Positions 34,203 through 42,140 of a DNA stretch of 64,000 nt are shown one piece after another; within the stretch, counting starts at the first letter, position 1, and each line of letters starts with the position of its first letter. This DNA is from Collinsella sp. TM10-22. Its GTDB lineage: Bacteria; Actinomycetota; Coriobacteriia; Coriobacteriales; Coriobacteriaceae. Both the position numbers and the translations under genes were made by a program. Location of the stretch: contig NZ_QSOC01000004.1 of NCBI RefSeq assembly GCF_003466125.1, positions 186,001 to 250,000 of the forward strand. The letters run 5' to 3'. Below the pieces are notes generated by a model, which ran no database searches, was not told the origin of the DNA, and saw only the letters and a list, made by a program, of their open reading frames with translations.

Positions 34203-35273
34203 ATGTCTTTGAAGGTTGGAATCGTCGGTGCGGCGGGATACGCCGGAGCCGAGCTTATTCGCCTCATTCTCGGCCATCCCGAGTTTGAGCTTGTTGCCAT
34301 TACGTCCAACGCCGATGCTGGCCAGCCGCTGTCCGCGGTGTACCCGAGCTTTGCTGGCATAAGCGATCTGGTTTTTACCACGCATGACGCCCCCGAGCTC
34401 AAGAGCTGCGATGCGGTCTTTCTTGCCGTGCCGCACACTGCCGCCATGGCACAGGTGCCTGCGCTGCTCGCCGCGGGTGTCTCCTGCTTTGACCTTTCGG
34501 CCGATTATCGCCTGAGCGACCCGTCCGTCTTTGAGATATGGTATGCCGCCGAGCACACGAGCCCCGAGCTGCTCAAGACCCGTGCCTTTGGTCTGCCCGA
34601 GCTGTTCTGCCAGGACCTGGAGGCCGCCGCATCCGACCATGCCGACGGCAAGCCCGTGCTGGTCGCCTGCGCCGGTTGCTATCCCACCGCAACGAGCCTT
34701 GCCGCCGCGCCCGCCGTGCGCGCCGGCTGGGTTGCCCAGAGTGGCCCCGTGATCGTTGACGCTATCAGCGGTGTGACGGGTGCCGGTAAGTCCTGTAACG
34801 CCCGTACGCATTTTTGCAGCGCGGACGAAAACCTGGAGGCCTATGGCGTGGGCAAGCACCGTCACACGCCCGAAATTGAGCAGATCTTGGGCCTAACCGA
34901 TCGCGTCGTCTTTACCCCGCACCTGGCACCGCTCAAGCGCGGTCTACTCTCTACGGTAACGATGCCGCTTACGCCACAGGCTATCGATACCTTGACCCTT
35001 GAGGACGTTGTCGACCATTACAAGCAGTTCTACGCCGGTCGCACCTTCGTGCGTGTATTCGATGCCGGTCAGCAGCCCAAGACGGCTTCGGTCGTCGGCA
35101 CCAACGCCGCCCAGATCGGCCTCGCGCTCAACAAGCGCGCGGGCGTGCTGGTGGCGACGGGCGCCATCGACAATCTGTGTAAGGGTGCAGCAGGCCAGGC
35201 GGTCCAGTGCGCCAATATCGTCTTTGGTTTTGACGAGCGACGAGGCTTGCCCACAGTGGCGTGCCCGGTGTAG
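34203..35273 (+). CDS. argC: N-acetyl-gamma-glutamyl-phosphate reductase
   Basis: 356 residues from the ATG at 34203, with ACAAGGAGT upstream. It reduces N-acetylglutamyl phosphate to the semialdehyde with NADPH. The Rossmann loop GIVGAAGYAGAEL is at residues 6-18. The catalytic Cys159 lies in CAGCYPTATS, and HRHTPEIEQ and the closing KGAAGQAVQCANIVFG are typical. It is the first gene of argC-argJ-argB-argD, spaced 134, 81 and 69 bases apart, so an operon is likely. Confidence 0.95.
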   Translation: MSLKVGIVGAAGYAGAELIRLILGHPEFELVAITSNADAGQPLSAVYPSFAGISDLVFTTHDAPELKSCDAVFLAVPHTAAMAQVPALLAAGVSCFDLSADYRLSDPSVFEIWYAAEHTSPELLKTRAFGLPELFCQDLEAAASDHADGKPVLVACAGCYPTATSLAAAPAVRAGWVAQSGPVIVDAISGVTGAGKSCNARTHFCSADENLEAYGVGKHRHTPEIEQILGLTDRVVFTPHLAPLKRGLLSTVTMPLTPQAIDTLTLEDVVDHYKQFYAGRTFVRVFDAGQQPKTASVVGTNAAQIGLALNKRAGVLVATGAIDNLCKGAAGQAVQCANIVFGFDERRGLPTVACPV

Positions 35274-35407
35274 CACATTCGATTGTTAACGATTTGGTAG
35301 TCGGGCATCGAGTGGGGCGCCACTCTTAAGCTGGTTTCATGATCACGACTGGCATGGCGCACCAACCGATGTCCGTTTTTTGTTTGACATAAGGAGTCAT
35401 AAAGACG

Positions 35408-36673
35408 ATGAATACCGAGCTGTTTGATATCAAGATTCGCGCTATCGAGGGTGGCGTTACGGCTGCGGCTGGTTTTAAAGCCGCAGGCATCCACGCTGGG
35501 TTCCGCAAGAATCCCGAGCGCCTGGATTACGCCCTCGTCGTGCCCGATAAACCCTGTCCCGGTGCCGGCGTGTTTACCACCAATCGCTTTTGCGCGGCGC
35601 CCGTGCAGGTGAGCCGTGCCAACCTGGGCGGTGCCGACAAGGGCTACGGCATCATCGCCGGCGTTTCGGTCAACTCTGGCAATGCCAACGCCGCCACGGG
35701 TGAGACCGGCCTTGCATGCGCGCGCGAGACGTGCAGCATCGCATCGCAGGTCATCGGCTGCGAGCCCCAGCAGATTCTAGTTGCCTCAACGGGTGTGATT
35801 GGCCAGATTCTGCCGATCGACACGTTTGAGACCGCCATTCCTGCTGCCTACGAGGCGCTCTCCGCCCACGGTGGCGCCGATGCCGCTCGCGCCATCATGA
35901 CGACCGACACGCACTCTAAGGAGTACGCCGTGTCCTACGTCAGTGAGGCTGCGGGTCATGAGGACAATGTCTATACGGTAGGAGGAATGTGCAAGGGCTC
36001 GGGCATGATCATGCCCAACATGGCCACCATGATCGCGGTCATCACTACCGATGCCCCCGTTGAGCCGGCGGCACTTCATGCCCTGCTGCTCTCGACCGTC
36101 AAGCAGACCTTTAACAAGGTAACGGTCGATTCCGACACCTCGACCAACGACACCTGCATCATGCTTGCCTCCGGCGCCGCCGCAGATGCCGAGCCTATCG
36201 TCGAGGGCTCCGATGCCTTTGACGAGTTGGCATTTGCCGTGCACGAGGTGTGCGAGAGCCTGGCGCGCAACATCGCCGCCGACGGCGAGGGCGCATCCAA
36301 GCTCGTGACGGTCAACGTTACCGGCGCCGTGAACGACGAGGAGGCCGATATCGCCGCCCGTGCCGTTGCCAACTCGCCCCTCGTTAAGACTTGCATCGCC
36401 GGCCACGATTGCAACTGGGGCCGCGTTGCCATGGCGCTCGGCAAGTGCGGCGTGCGGTTTGACCAGGAAGACGTTTCAATCGACATGATGGGTATGCCCG
36501 TTTGCCGCGATGGCCTGACTGTTCCCTTTGACGAGGACGAGGCCTTGCGACGTTTCGAGGCGCCCGAGATCGTAATCTCGGCCGACCTGGGCGCAGGCGA
36601 CGCGGCAACGACCGTGTGGACCTGCGACCTCACGCATGAGTACATCTCCATCAACGGCGACTACCGTTCCTAG
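35408..36673 (+). CDS. argJ: glutamate N-acetyltransferase / amino-acid N-acetyltransferase
   Basis: 421 residues. ArgJ moves acetyl from N-acetylornithine to glutamate, recycling the blocking group; bifunctional versions also use acetyl-CoA. The self-cleavage site is KGSGMIMPNMATMI, with the nucleophile Thr207. Other motifs are NSGNANAATG, DSDTSTNDTC and CNWGRVAMALG. The subunits alpha and beta would form by cleavage before Thr207. With no argA or argE nearby, this enzyme would supply the cyclic pathway. The ATG follows CATAAGGAGT. Confidence 0.95.
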   Translation: MNTELFDIKIRAIEGGVTAAAGFKAAGIHAGFRKNPERLDYALVVPDKPCPGAGVFTTNRFCAAPVQVSRANLGGADKGYGIIAGVSVNSGNANAATGETGLACARETCSIASQVIGCEPQQILVASTGVIGQILPIDTFETAIPAAYEALSAHGGADAARAIMTTDTHSKEYAVSYVSEAAGHEDNVYTVGGMCKGSGMIMPNMATMIAVITTDAPVEPAALHALLLSTVKQTFNKVTVDSDTSTNDTCIMLASGAAADAEPIVEGSDAFDELAFAVHEVCESLARNIAADGEGASKLVTVNVTGAVNDEEADIAARAVANSPLVKTCIAGHDCNWGRVAMALGKCGVRFDQEDVSIDMMGMPVCRDGLTVPFDEDEALRRFEAPEIVISADLGAGDAATTVWTCDLTHEYISINGDYRS

Positions 36674-36754
36674 ATTCCGGGCACGCTGCGCATCTTGCCG
36701 CGATTGCGGACAGCGGAGCACGGCGCGATAACGATACGAAAGACGAGGCAGATT

Positions 36755-37735
36755 ATGAAATTCGCACGCGATTGTCGTTCGAGCGAATCCAACGAAGTTA
36801 CCGCTCAGCTGCTGTTCGAGGCGCTGCCGTGGATTAAGAACCTGACCGGTAAGACGGTCGTTATCAAGTACGGCGGCGCCGCCATGGTCGACGAGCAGCT
36901 GCGTCGTGACGTGATGAGCGACATCGTCCTGCTCAAGATCATCGGCATGCGCCCTGTTATCGTGCACGGTGGCGGCAAGGCCATCAACGAGGCGCTCAGC
37001 CACTATGACATCCCCGTCGAGTTTAAGAACGGCCAGCGTGTGACCACGCCTGCCACCATGGATATCGTGCGTGAGGTGCTGGGCGGTAAGGTCAACCAGG
37101 AGCTGGTCGCGGCGCTCAACCACCATGGCAACCTGGCCGTGGGCGTGTCGGGCAGCGACGCCGGTACCCTTATCGCCGAGCCACTCGACCCAGAGCTCGG
37201 CCGCGTAGGCAAGGTCACGCACGTCAACACCGACTATATCGAGCGTTTGCTCGACAGCGAGTACATTCCCGTTATCGCCACGGTCGCGGCGGGGGAGGAC
37301 GGTGGCTTCTTCAACATCAACGCCGATACCGCCGCCGGTGCCGTTGCGGCAGCGCTCCACGCGCACAAGGCGATTTTCTTGACCGACGTCGACGGCCTGT
37401 ACAAGGACTTTAGCGACAAGGACTCGCTTATCTCCAACCTAACGCTCGACGAGGTTAACGAAATGCTCTACGGCGGCGAGGTCGATAAGGGCATGATTCC
37501 CAAGCTGCGTGCGGCCGTCGATGCGCTTACCGGCGGCGTATTTCGTGCCCACATCATTAACGGTACTACGCCGCATTCGCTGCTCCTGGAGCTGCTGACC
37601 GATGCCGGCGTCGGCACCGTGATCCATTCCACCGAGACGGCTTACGAGTTCGATACACATCCGCATCCGCTTTCGACGTTTGCTGCGCGTCTGACCGAGA
37701 ACCTCGACGAGGTCGAGAAGCTTCAGACGGTCTAG
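36755..37735 (+). CDS. argB: acetylglutamate kinase
   Basis: 326 residues from the ATG at 36755; the ribosome binding site (AAAGACGAGG) is modest. The amino-acid kinase fold shows VVIKYGGAAMVDE, VIVHGGGKAINE, and the C-terminal FLTDVDGLY and KGMIPKLRAAVDALTGGV. The N-terminal helix (ALPWIKNLTGK) precedes the core, as in the hexameric, arginine-inhibited kinases. The enzyme phosphorylates N-acetylglutamate. A tail of about 25 residues beyond the core is not part of the usual motif set. Confidence 0.94.
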   Translation: MKFARDCRSSESNEVTAQLLFEALPWIKNLTGKTVVIKYGGAAMVDEQLRRDVMSDIVLLKIIGMRPVIVHGGGKAINEALSHYDIPVEFKNGQRVTTPATMDIVREVLGGKVNQELVAALNHHGNLAVGVSGSDAGTLIAEPLDPELGRVGKVTHVNTDYIERLLDSEYIPVIATVAAGEDGGFFNINADTAAGAVAAALHAHKAIFLTDVDGLYKDFSDKDSLISNLTLDEVNEMLYGGEVDKGMIPKLRAAVDALTGGVFRAHIINGTTPHSLLLELLTDAGVGTVIHSTETAYEFDTHPHPLSTFAARLTENLDEVEKLQTV

Positions 37736-37804
37736 CTGACCCGCAGCCGCCCCATTCCTGCACCCATAGGTCTGCGCCGTCCGGCGCTCAACGAAAGGCA
37801 TCCC

Positions 37805-39088
37805 ATGTCACTTGCAGCTCAGCAATCGCTTGAATCCCATTACGTTATGCATACCTTTGGCCGCTCTCCGGTCGAGTTTGTCGAGGGTCACGGCATGAAG
37901 CTCACCGGCGACGATGGCCGTGAGTACCTCGACTTTCTTGCCGGCATCGGCGTGTGCAGCCTAGGTCATGGCGACCCGGCTGTGCTCTCGGCGCTCGAGG
38001 CACAGACCAAAAAGCTCATGCATGTCTCCAATTACTTCTACATCGAGCAGCGCGGGCAGGTCGCGGCGCTGCTGTCCAAGCTTGCTAACGACGACGTAGA
38101 TGGTGCGCGCGTGCTTGCCGATGCCATTGTCGCCGGCGATGAGACCACGGCAGCTGCTCTTGGTGCCCCGGCTGCGGATGAGCAGGTTTGGGAGACCTTC
38201 TTTGCCAACTCTGGCGCCGAGGCCAACGAGGGCTCGATGAAGCTCGCGCGCCTGTACGCCAAGCGTGCCGGTAATGGCGGCAACACCATCGTGTGCATGC
38301 GCGGTGGCTTCCACGGCCGTACGCTCGAGACCATTGCCGCCACCATGCAGGATTGGCTGCAGGATAGTTTCCGCCCGCTGCCGGGTGGCTTTGTGGCCTG
38401 CACGCCCAACGATGTCGATGAACTGCGTGCAATCTTTGAGCAGCTGGGGAGCGAAATTTGTGCCGTGATGCTCGAGCCGATCCAGGGTGAGAGTGGCGTG
38501 CACCCCATGACCGAGGAGTTTATGGCGGCGGCGCGCGACCTAGCACACGAAGTGGGCGCCGTGCTTATCGCCGACGAGGTCCAGTGCGGTCTGTTCCGCT
38601 CCGGCAAACCGTTCGCTTACCAGACCTATGGCGTGGAGCCCGACATCATGAGTCTTGCCAAGGGCATCGCCGACGGCGTTCCTATGGGCGCCGTGGTGGC
38701 AAAGAAAGAGATCGCCGACGTGTTTAAGCCCGGCGATCACGGTTCGACCTTTGGCGGTAGCTGCTTGGCCATCGCGGCGTGCGCCGCGACGCTCTCCGCG
38801 CTCGTGCGCGGCGATTATGCCGACCATGCTGCCAAGGTAGGCGCCTATATGGAGGCAAAGCTCGCCAAGTTACCGCACGTTACCGAGGTGCGCGGTCGCG
38901 GCTTGATGCTCGGCTGCGACTTGGATGACGCAGCAGGCGATGCGCATGATATTGTTGCCCGCGCGTTGGCCGCCGGTGCCGTGATTAACGCTACGGGTGC
39001 CCATACGCTGCGTTTCCTGCCGCCGCTCGTCTGCGAGGAAGCCGACGTGGATGGTCTGATCGAGATTCTGTCGGGTGTCTTGGGCTAA
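37805..39088 (+). CDS. argD: acetylornithine aminotransferase
   Basis: 427 residues, a class III PLP-dependent transaminase. Landmarks are the NSGAEANEGSMKLAR phosphate-site region, GGFHGRTLETIAATM, EPIQGESGVHP, and the PLP-binding lysine Lys286 in SLAKGIADG. GRGLMLGCDL is near the end. It converts N-acetylglutamate semialdehyde to N-acetylornithine. An insert after the first domain (about residues 105-120, VAGDETTAAALGAPAADEQ) is longer than usual. It closes the four-gene arg cluster; argF, argG and argH must lie elsewhere. Confidence 0.93.
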   Translation: MSLAAQQSLESHYVMHTFGRSPVEFVEGHGMKLTGDDGREYLDFLAGIGVCSLGHGDPAVLSALEAQTKKLMHVSNYFYIEQRGQVAALLSKLANDDVDGARVLADAIVAGDETTAAALGAPAADEQVWETFFANSGAEANEGSMKLARLYAKRAGNGGNTIVCMRGGFHGRTLETIAATMQDWLQDSFRPLPGGFVACTPNDVDELRAIFEQLGSEICAVMLEPIQGESGVHPMTEEFMAAARDLAHEVGAVLIADEVQCGLFRSGKPFAYQTYGVEPDIMSLAKGIADGVPMGAVVAKKEIADVFKPGDHGSTFGGSCLAIAACAATLSALVRGDYADHAAKVGAYMEAKLAKLPHVTEVRGRGLMLGCDLDDAAGDAHDIVARALAAGAVINATGAHTLRFLPPLVCEEADVDGLIEILSGVLG

Positions 39089-39113
39089 CGCGGCGCAATA
39101 ACTCAATTTGGAC

Positions 39114-39173
39114 CGGGTTCCGGACTGCGGGTGTGCCATATGCGGCACGATTCAACGGTCTGGAGCCCGTTTT
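39114..39173 (+). terminator. intrinsic terminator of the arg operon
   Basis: CGGGTTCCGGAC (39114-39125) pairs with GTCTGGAGCCCG (39158-39169), allowing two wobbles, and is followed by TTTT. A second small hairpin (GCCTTAG/CTAAGGC) follows at 39174-39192. Confidence 0.7.
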
Positions 39174-39205
39174 GCCTTAGATTTGCTAAGGCAGGGAGAC
39201 CTGCT

Positions 39206-39420
39206 GGTCAAAAAACATCAAATATGAGTAATGTTACCGATTTGGTAGCAGCAATTTTGGACTAATAAGGCCAGATAGCAAGTCGAAATGGCGATGAATG
39301 CACGATTTTGATCCAATTGTTAGTCCCTATAATGGACATATGTTGCATAACTTAAGCAAAAACTATCTTTTTATATGTTGCAAACAAAGTAGCAGTACTC
39401 ATATTTGCCGTTTTTTGACC
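39206..39420. mobile_element. 215-bp AT-rich MITE-like element with 32-33-bp terminal inverted repeats
   Basis: The left end (GGTCAAAAAACATCAAATA..., 39206-39237) and right end (39389-39420) match as inverted repeats with four mismatches in 32 bases. One further pair at the outside gives TGG...CCA. The interior has no ORF and is much more AT-rich than the surroundings. It contains a promoter-like TATAAT box. No clear target-site duplication is seen. Confidence 0.6.
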
Positions 39421-39446
39421 ACAGCCTTTGTGACAGACGTGCTGGC

Positions 39447-39900
39447 GGGTTCGAATCCCATGCGCTGGGCCCAAAAAAGAAAGGCTCCCATTGCTGGGAG
39501 CCTATCAAATCAGTGGTGGGTGATGAGGGATGTCCGCGTGCGGCTTCGCCGCCCGCTTCCGCTTCGGGCCTACGGCCCTCGCGTGCTGCGCCGGAAAACG
39601 CTTCGCGTTTCCTCAGCTCCGCACCCTGTCGGGTTCGAATCCCTCTGCGATGGGCCCAAAAAAGAAAGGCCCCCATTGCTGGGAGCCTATCAAATCAGTG
39701 GTGGGCGATGAGGGATGTCGCGTGCGGCTTCGCCGCCCGCTTCCGCTTCGGGCCTGCGGCCCTCGCGTGCTGCGCTGGAAAACGCTTACGCGTTTCCTCA
39801 GCTCCGCACCCTTGCGGGTTCGAATCCCTCTGCGATGGGCCTGAAAAAGGAAAGGCCCCCATAGCTGGGAGCCTATCAAATCGGTGGTGGGCGATGAGGG
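39447..39900. repeat. 185-bp tandem array built on the tRNA-Val 3' end and its terminator
   Basis: Units begin at about 39447, 39631 and 39816 (period 184-185), the last partial. Each contains GGGTTCGAATCCC (a T-arm-like motif), an A-run with a hairpin (GGCTCCC or GGCCCCC ... GGGAGCC) that acts as a - strand terminator, and GTGGTGGGCGATGAGGGA (GGGTGATG in unit 1). The last piece equals the 3' end of tRNA-Val. Units 1 and 2 have a GC-rich palindromic spacer where the tRNA body would be. Short ORFs here are spurious. Confidence 0.75.
39844..39873 (-). terminator. terminator of tRNA-Val
   Basis: On the - strand an 8-bp stem (GGCTCCCA with TGGGGGCC) is followed by TTTCC and TTTTT. It lies 12 bases beyond the encoded CCA. 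Two further copies of this terminator occur in the tandem array. Confidence 0.75.
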
Positions 39901-39960
39901 ATTCGAACCCCCAGCCTTGTGCGTGTAAAGCACCTGCGCTAACCGTTGCGCCAATCGCCC
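39885..39960 (-). tRNA. tRNA-Val (anticodon UAC)
   Basis: 76 bases on the - strand, with encoded CCA. The acceptor stem GGGCGAT pairs with ATCGCCC, and the discriminator is A. The anticodon stem GTGC/GCAC carries the loop TTTACAC, giving anticodon TAC. The T arm holds TTCGAAT. Its 3' end is duplicated in the adjoining 185-bp repeats. Confidence 0.95.
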
Positions 39961-40147
39961 GTGCGGAGAGAGTATAGCAAAACAATCGCCTCATTCACCT
40001 CATATCCATTAAAGGTAACTGGCGCGTGTCACAGCGGAGCTGATTCAGTTGAGATTGCCTGAACATTCCGCCCCTCTTTACGCCCTCGGGTATACTCAAA
40101 AGCTACTGATTCGATTTGATGCCCAGCAACAGCAGAGGGGATAGTAT

Positions 40148-42028
40148 ATGTGCGGTTTTGTCGGTTTTGTCGGTGGGACGGATAACCAATCCGAGGTGCT
40201 CACCAAGATGATGGACCGCATCGTCCATCGCGGTCCCGACATGGGCGGTCAGTTTATCGACGGCCGCGTTGCCCTCGGCTTCCGCCGCCTGTCGATCCTC
40301 GACCTGACCGAGGCTGGCGCCCAACCCATGGCCAACGAGGACGGTAGCGTCGTCATTGTCTTCAACGGCGAGATCTACAACTTCCAAGAACTCCGTTCTG
40401 AGCTCGAGGCCAAGGGCTACAAGTTCCACTGCGGCGCCGACACCGAGAGCCTCCTGCACGGCTACGAGGAGTGGGGCGAGGCCGTTCTCGATCGCCTGCG
40501 CGGTATGTACGCCTTCGTCATCTGGGACAAAAAGAAGAACAAGCTTTTTGGCGCCCGCGACATCTTTGGCATCAAGCCGCTCTACTACTATCCCATGGCC
40601 GATGCGGGCGACGGCGCTCCGGGCGTGCTCTTTGGTTCCGAGATCAAGAGCTTCCTGGACTACCCGCACTTCCACAAGGCGGTCAACAAAAAGGCTCTGC
40701 GTCCGTACATGACGCTGCAGTATTCGGCAACCGAGGAGACCTTCTTCGAGGGTGTCTACAAGCTGCCGCCGGCGCACTACTTTACCGTCGATATCCCGAC
40801 CGGCAAGATGAACATCGAGCGCTACTGGGATTGCGATTACTCTGCCGTCGAGAAGCCGTTCGAAGAGTATGTCGATGAGCTGGACGAAGTCGTGCACGAG
40901 AGCGTCGAGGCCCATCGCATCGCCGACGTCAAGGTCGCGTCGTTCCTCTCCGGTGGCGTCGACTCCAGCTACATCGCCGCTTGCCTCATGCCCGACAAGA
41001 CCTTCTCGGTGGGCTTTGACTACAAGAACTTCAACGAGACCAACTACGCCAAGGAGCTTTCCGATAAGCTCGGCGTCGAAAACGTTCGCAAGATGATTAC
41101 CGCCGACGAGTTCTTCGGTGCGCTCGAGGACATCCAGTATCACATGGACGAGCCGCAGTCCAACCTGTCTTCCGTGCCGCTGTGGTTCTTGGCCGAGATG
41201 GCCCGCAAGGACGTCACCGTCGTGCTTTCGGGCGAAGGCGCCGACGAGCTCTTTGGCGGCTACGCCTACTACGAGGACACGGTCCCGGTGCGCAAGTACA
41301 AAAAGATGGTGCCGCTGCCCATCCGTCGCGCGCTCGGTAACCTGGCGCTGCATATGCCGTACTTCAAGGGACATAACTTCCTGGTCAAGGGTGCCGAGAT
41401 CCCCGAGAAGTCGTTCCTGGGACAGGCTCTGGTATGGCCGGAGCGCGAGGTCGACGGCGTGCTCAAGCCCGAGTACAACACCGGCGATGGCGCCTTCGAG
41501 CTTGCCGCTCCCATCTATGCGCGCGTGAAGGGTCAGCCCGAGCTGGTCAAGAAGCAGTACCTGGACATGAACATGTGGCTCCCGGGCGACATTCTGCTCA
41601 AGGCCGACAAGATGTGCATGGCGCACTCGCTGGAGCTGCGCGTGCCCTTCCTGGACCGCAAAGTCATGGAGTTCGCCGAGCACATTCCCGACCGCTACCG
41701 CATCAACGAGAACGGCAACAAACAGGTACTCCGCCACGCTGCCAACAAGTCGCTGCCCGATGAGTGGGCCACCCGTCCCAAGGTGGGCTTCCCGGTGCCG
41801 ATTATCTACTGGCTGCGCGAGCAAAAGTGGTACGACTATGTCAAGGAGTACTTCACCGCGCCGTGGGCAAGCGAGTTCTTCGATACCGACGAGCTCATGC
41901 ACCTACTCGATCTGCACTTTGCGGGCAAGGGCGATTTCCAGCGCAAGATCTATACGCCGCTCGTGTTCTTGGTGTGGTACAAGCGCTTCTTTATCGACGA
42001 GGACCAGCCCACTGTTCAGGCTGCCTAG
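40148..42028 (+). CDS. asnB: asparagine synthase (glutamine-hydrolysing)
   Basis: 626 residues. Cys2 of MCGFVGF is the glutaminase nucleophile exposed by removal of Met1. N-terminal Ntn domain motifs are IVHRGPDMGG, RRLSILDLTEAGAQPM and FNGEIYNFQELR. The synthetase domain has the ATP pyrophosphatase loop SFLSGGVDSSYIA and, later, LSGEGADELFGGY. The enzyme makes asparagine from aspartate, glutamine and ATP. AGAGGGG precedes the ATG. No T-box is visible upstream. It is a single gene with its own terminator. Confidence 0.95.
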   Translation: MCGFVGFVGGTDNQSEVLTKMMDRIVHRGPDMGGQFIDGRVALGFRRLSILDLTEAGAQPMANEDGSVVIVFNGEIYNFQELRSELEAKGYKFHCGADTESLLHGYEEWGEAVLDRLRGMYAFVIWDKKKNKLFGARDIFGIKPLYYYPMADAGDGAPGVLFGSEIKSFLDYPHFHKAVNKKALRPYMTLQYSATEETFFEGVYKLPPAHYFTVDIPTGKMNIERYWDCDYSAVEKPFEEYVDELDEVVHESVEAHRIADVKVASFLSGGVDSSYIAACLMPDKTFSVGFDYKNFNETNYAKELSDKLGVENVRKMITADEFFGALEDIQYHMDEPQSNLSSVPLWFLAEMARKDVTVVLSGEGADELFGGYAYYEDTVPVRKYKKMVPLPIRRALGNLALHMPYFKGHNFLVKGAEIPEKSFLGQALVWPEREVDGVLKPEYNTGDGAFELAAPIYARVKGQPELVKKQYLDMNMWLPGDILLKADKMCMAHSLELRVPFLDRKVMEFAEHIPDRYRINENGNKQVLRHAANKSLPDEWATRPKVGFPVPIIYWLREQKWYDYVKEYFTAPWASEFFDTDELMHLLDLHFAGKGDFQRKIYTPLVFLVWYKRFFIDEDQPTVQAA

Positions 42029-42053
42029 CCTCGGCTTACGAACGCCTGCGCGT

Positions 42054-42078
42054 AACGGCTCCTCCGGGAGCCGTTTTT
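42054..42078 (+). terminator. intrinsic terminator of asnB
   Basis: AACGGCTCC pairs with GGAGCCGTT around a 4-base loop and is followed by a T5 run. Confidence 0.85.
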
Positions 42079-42140
42079 GCGTGGGTGCGTTTCAGTTACT
42101 ATAAAAACCGTCCCTGCCAAATGGCTGAGAAAGGTGAAAG

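Noticed and set aside
39300..39711. Apparent protein frames of 100-190 codons across the tRNA-end repeats
   Set aside because: They repeat with the 185-bp unit in all frames, contain tRNA and terminator sequence and have no ribosome binding sites.
39447..39900. CRISPR-like array
   Set aside because: Repeats of about 185 bp with tRNA-end and terminator content and only three units; no 25-37-bp repeats with variable spacers and no cas genes.
40010..40147. T-box riboswitch before asnB, and likewise before lysS or cysS
   Set aside because: No TGGNACCGCG-type T-box sequence or specifier stem could be found in these leaders.
40103..41902. Long antisense frame opposite asnB, and similar long frames opposite clpC (54066-56294), the surface protein (8747-10552) and groEL (27265-28449)
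   Set aside because: They are mirror frames of highly GC3-biased genes, with no family motifs, no ribosome binding sites and composition dictated by the sense gene.
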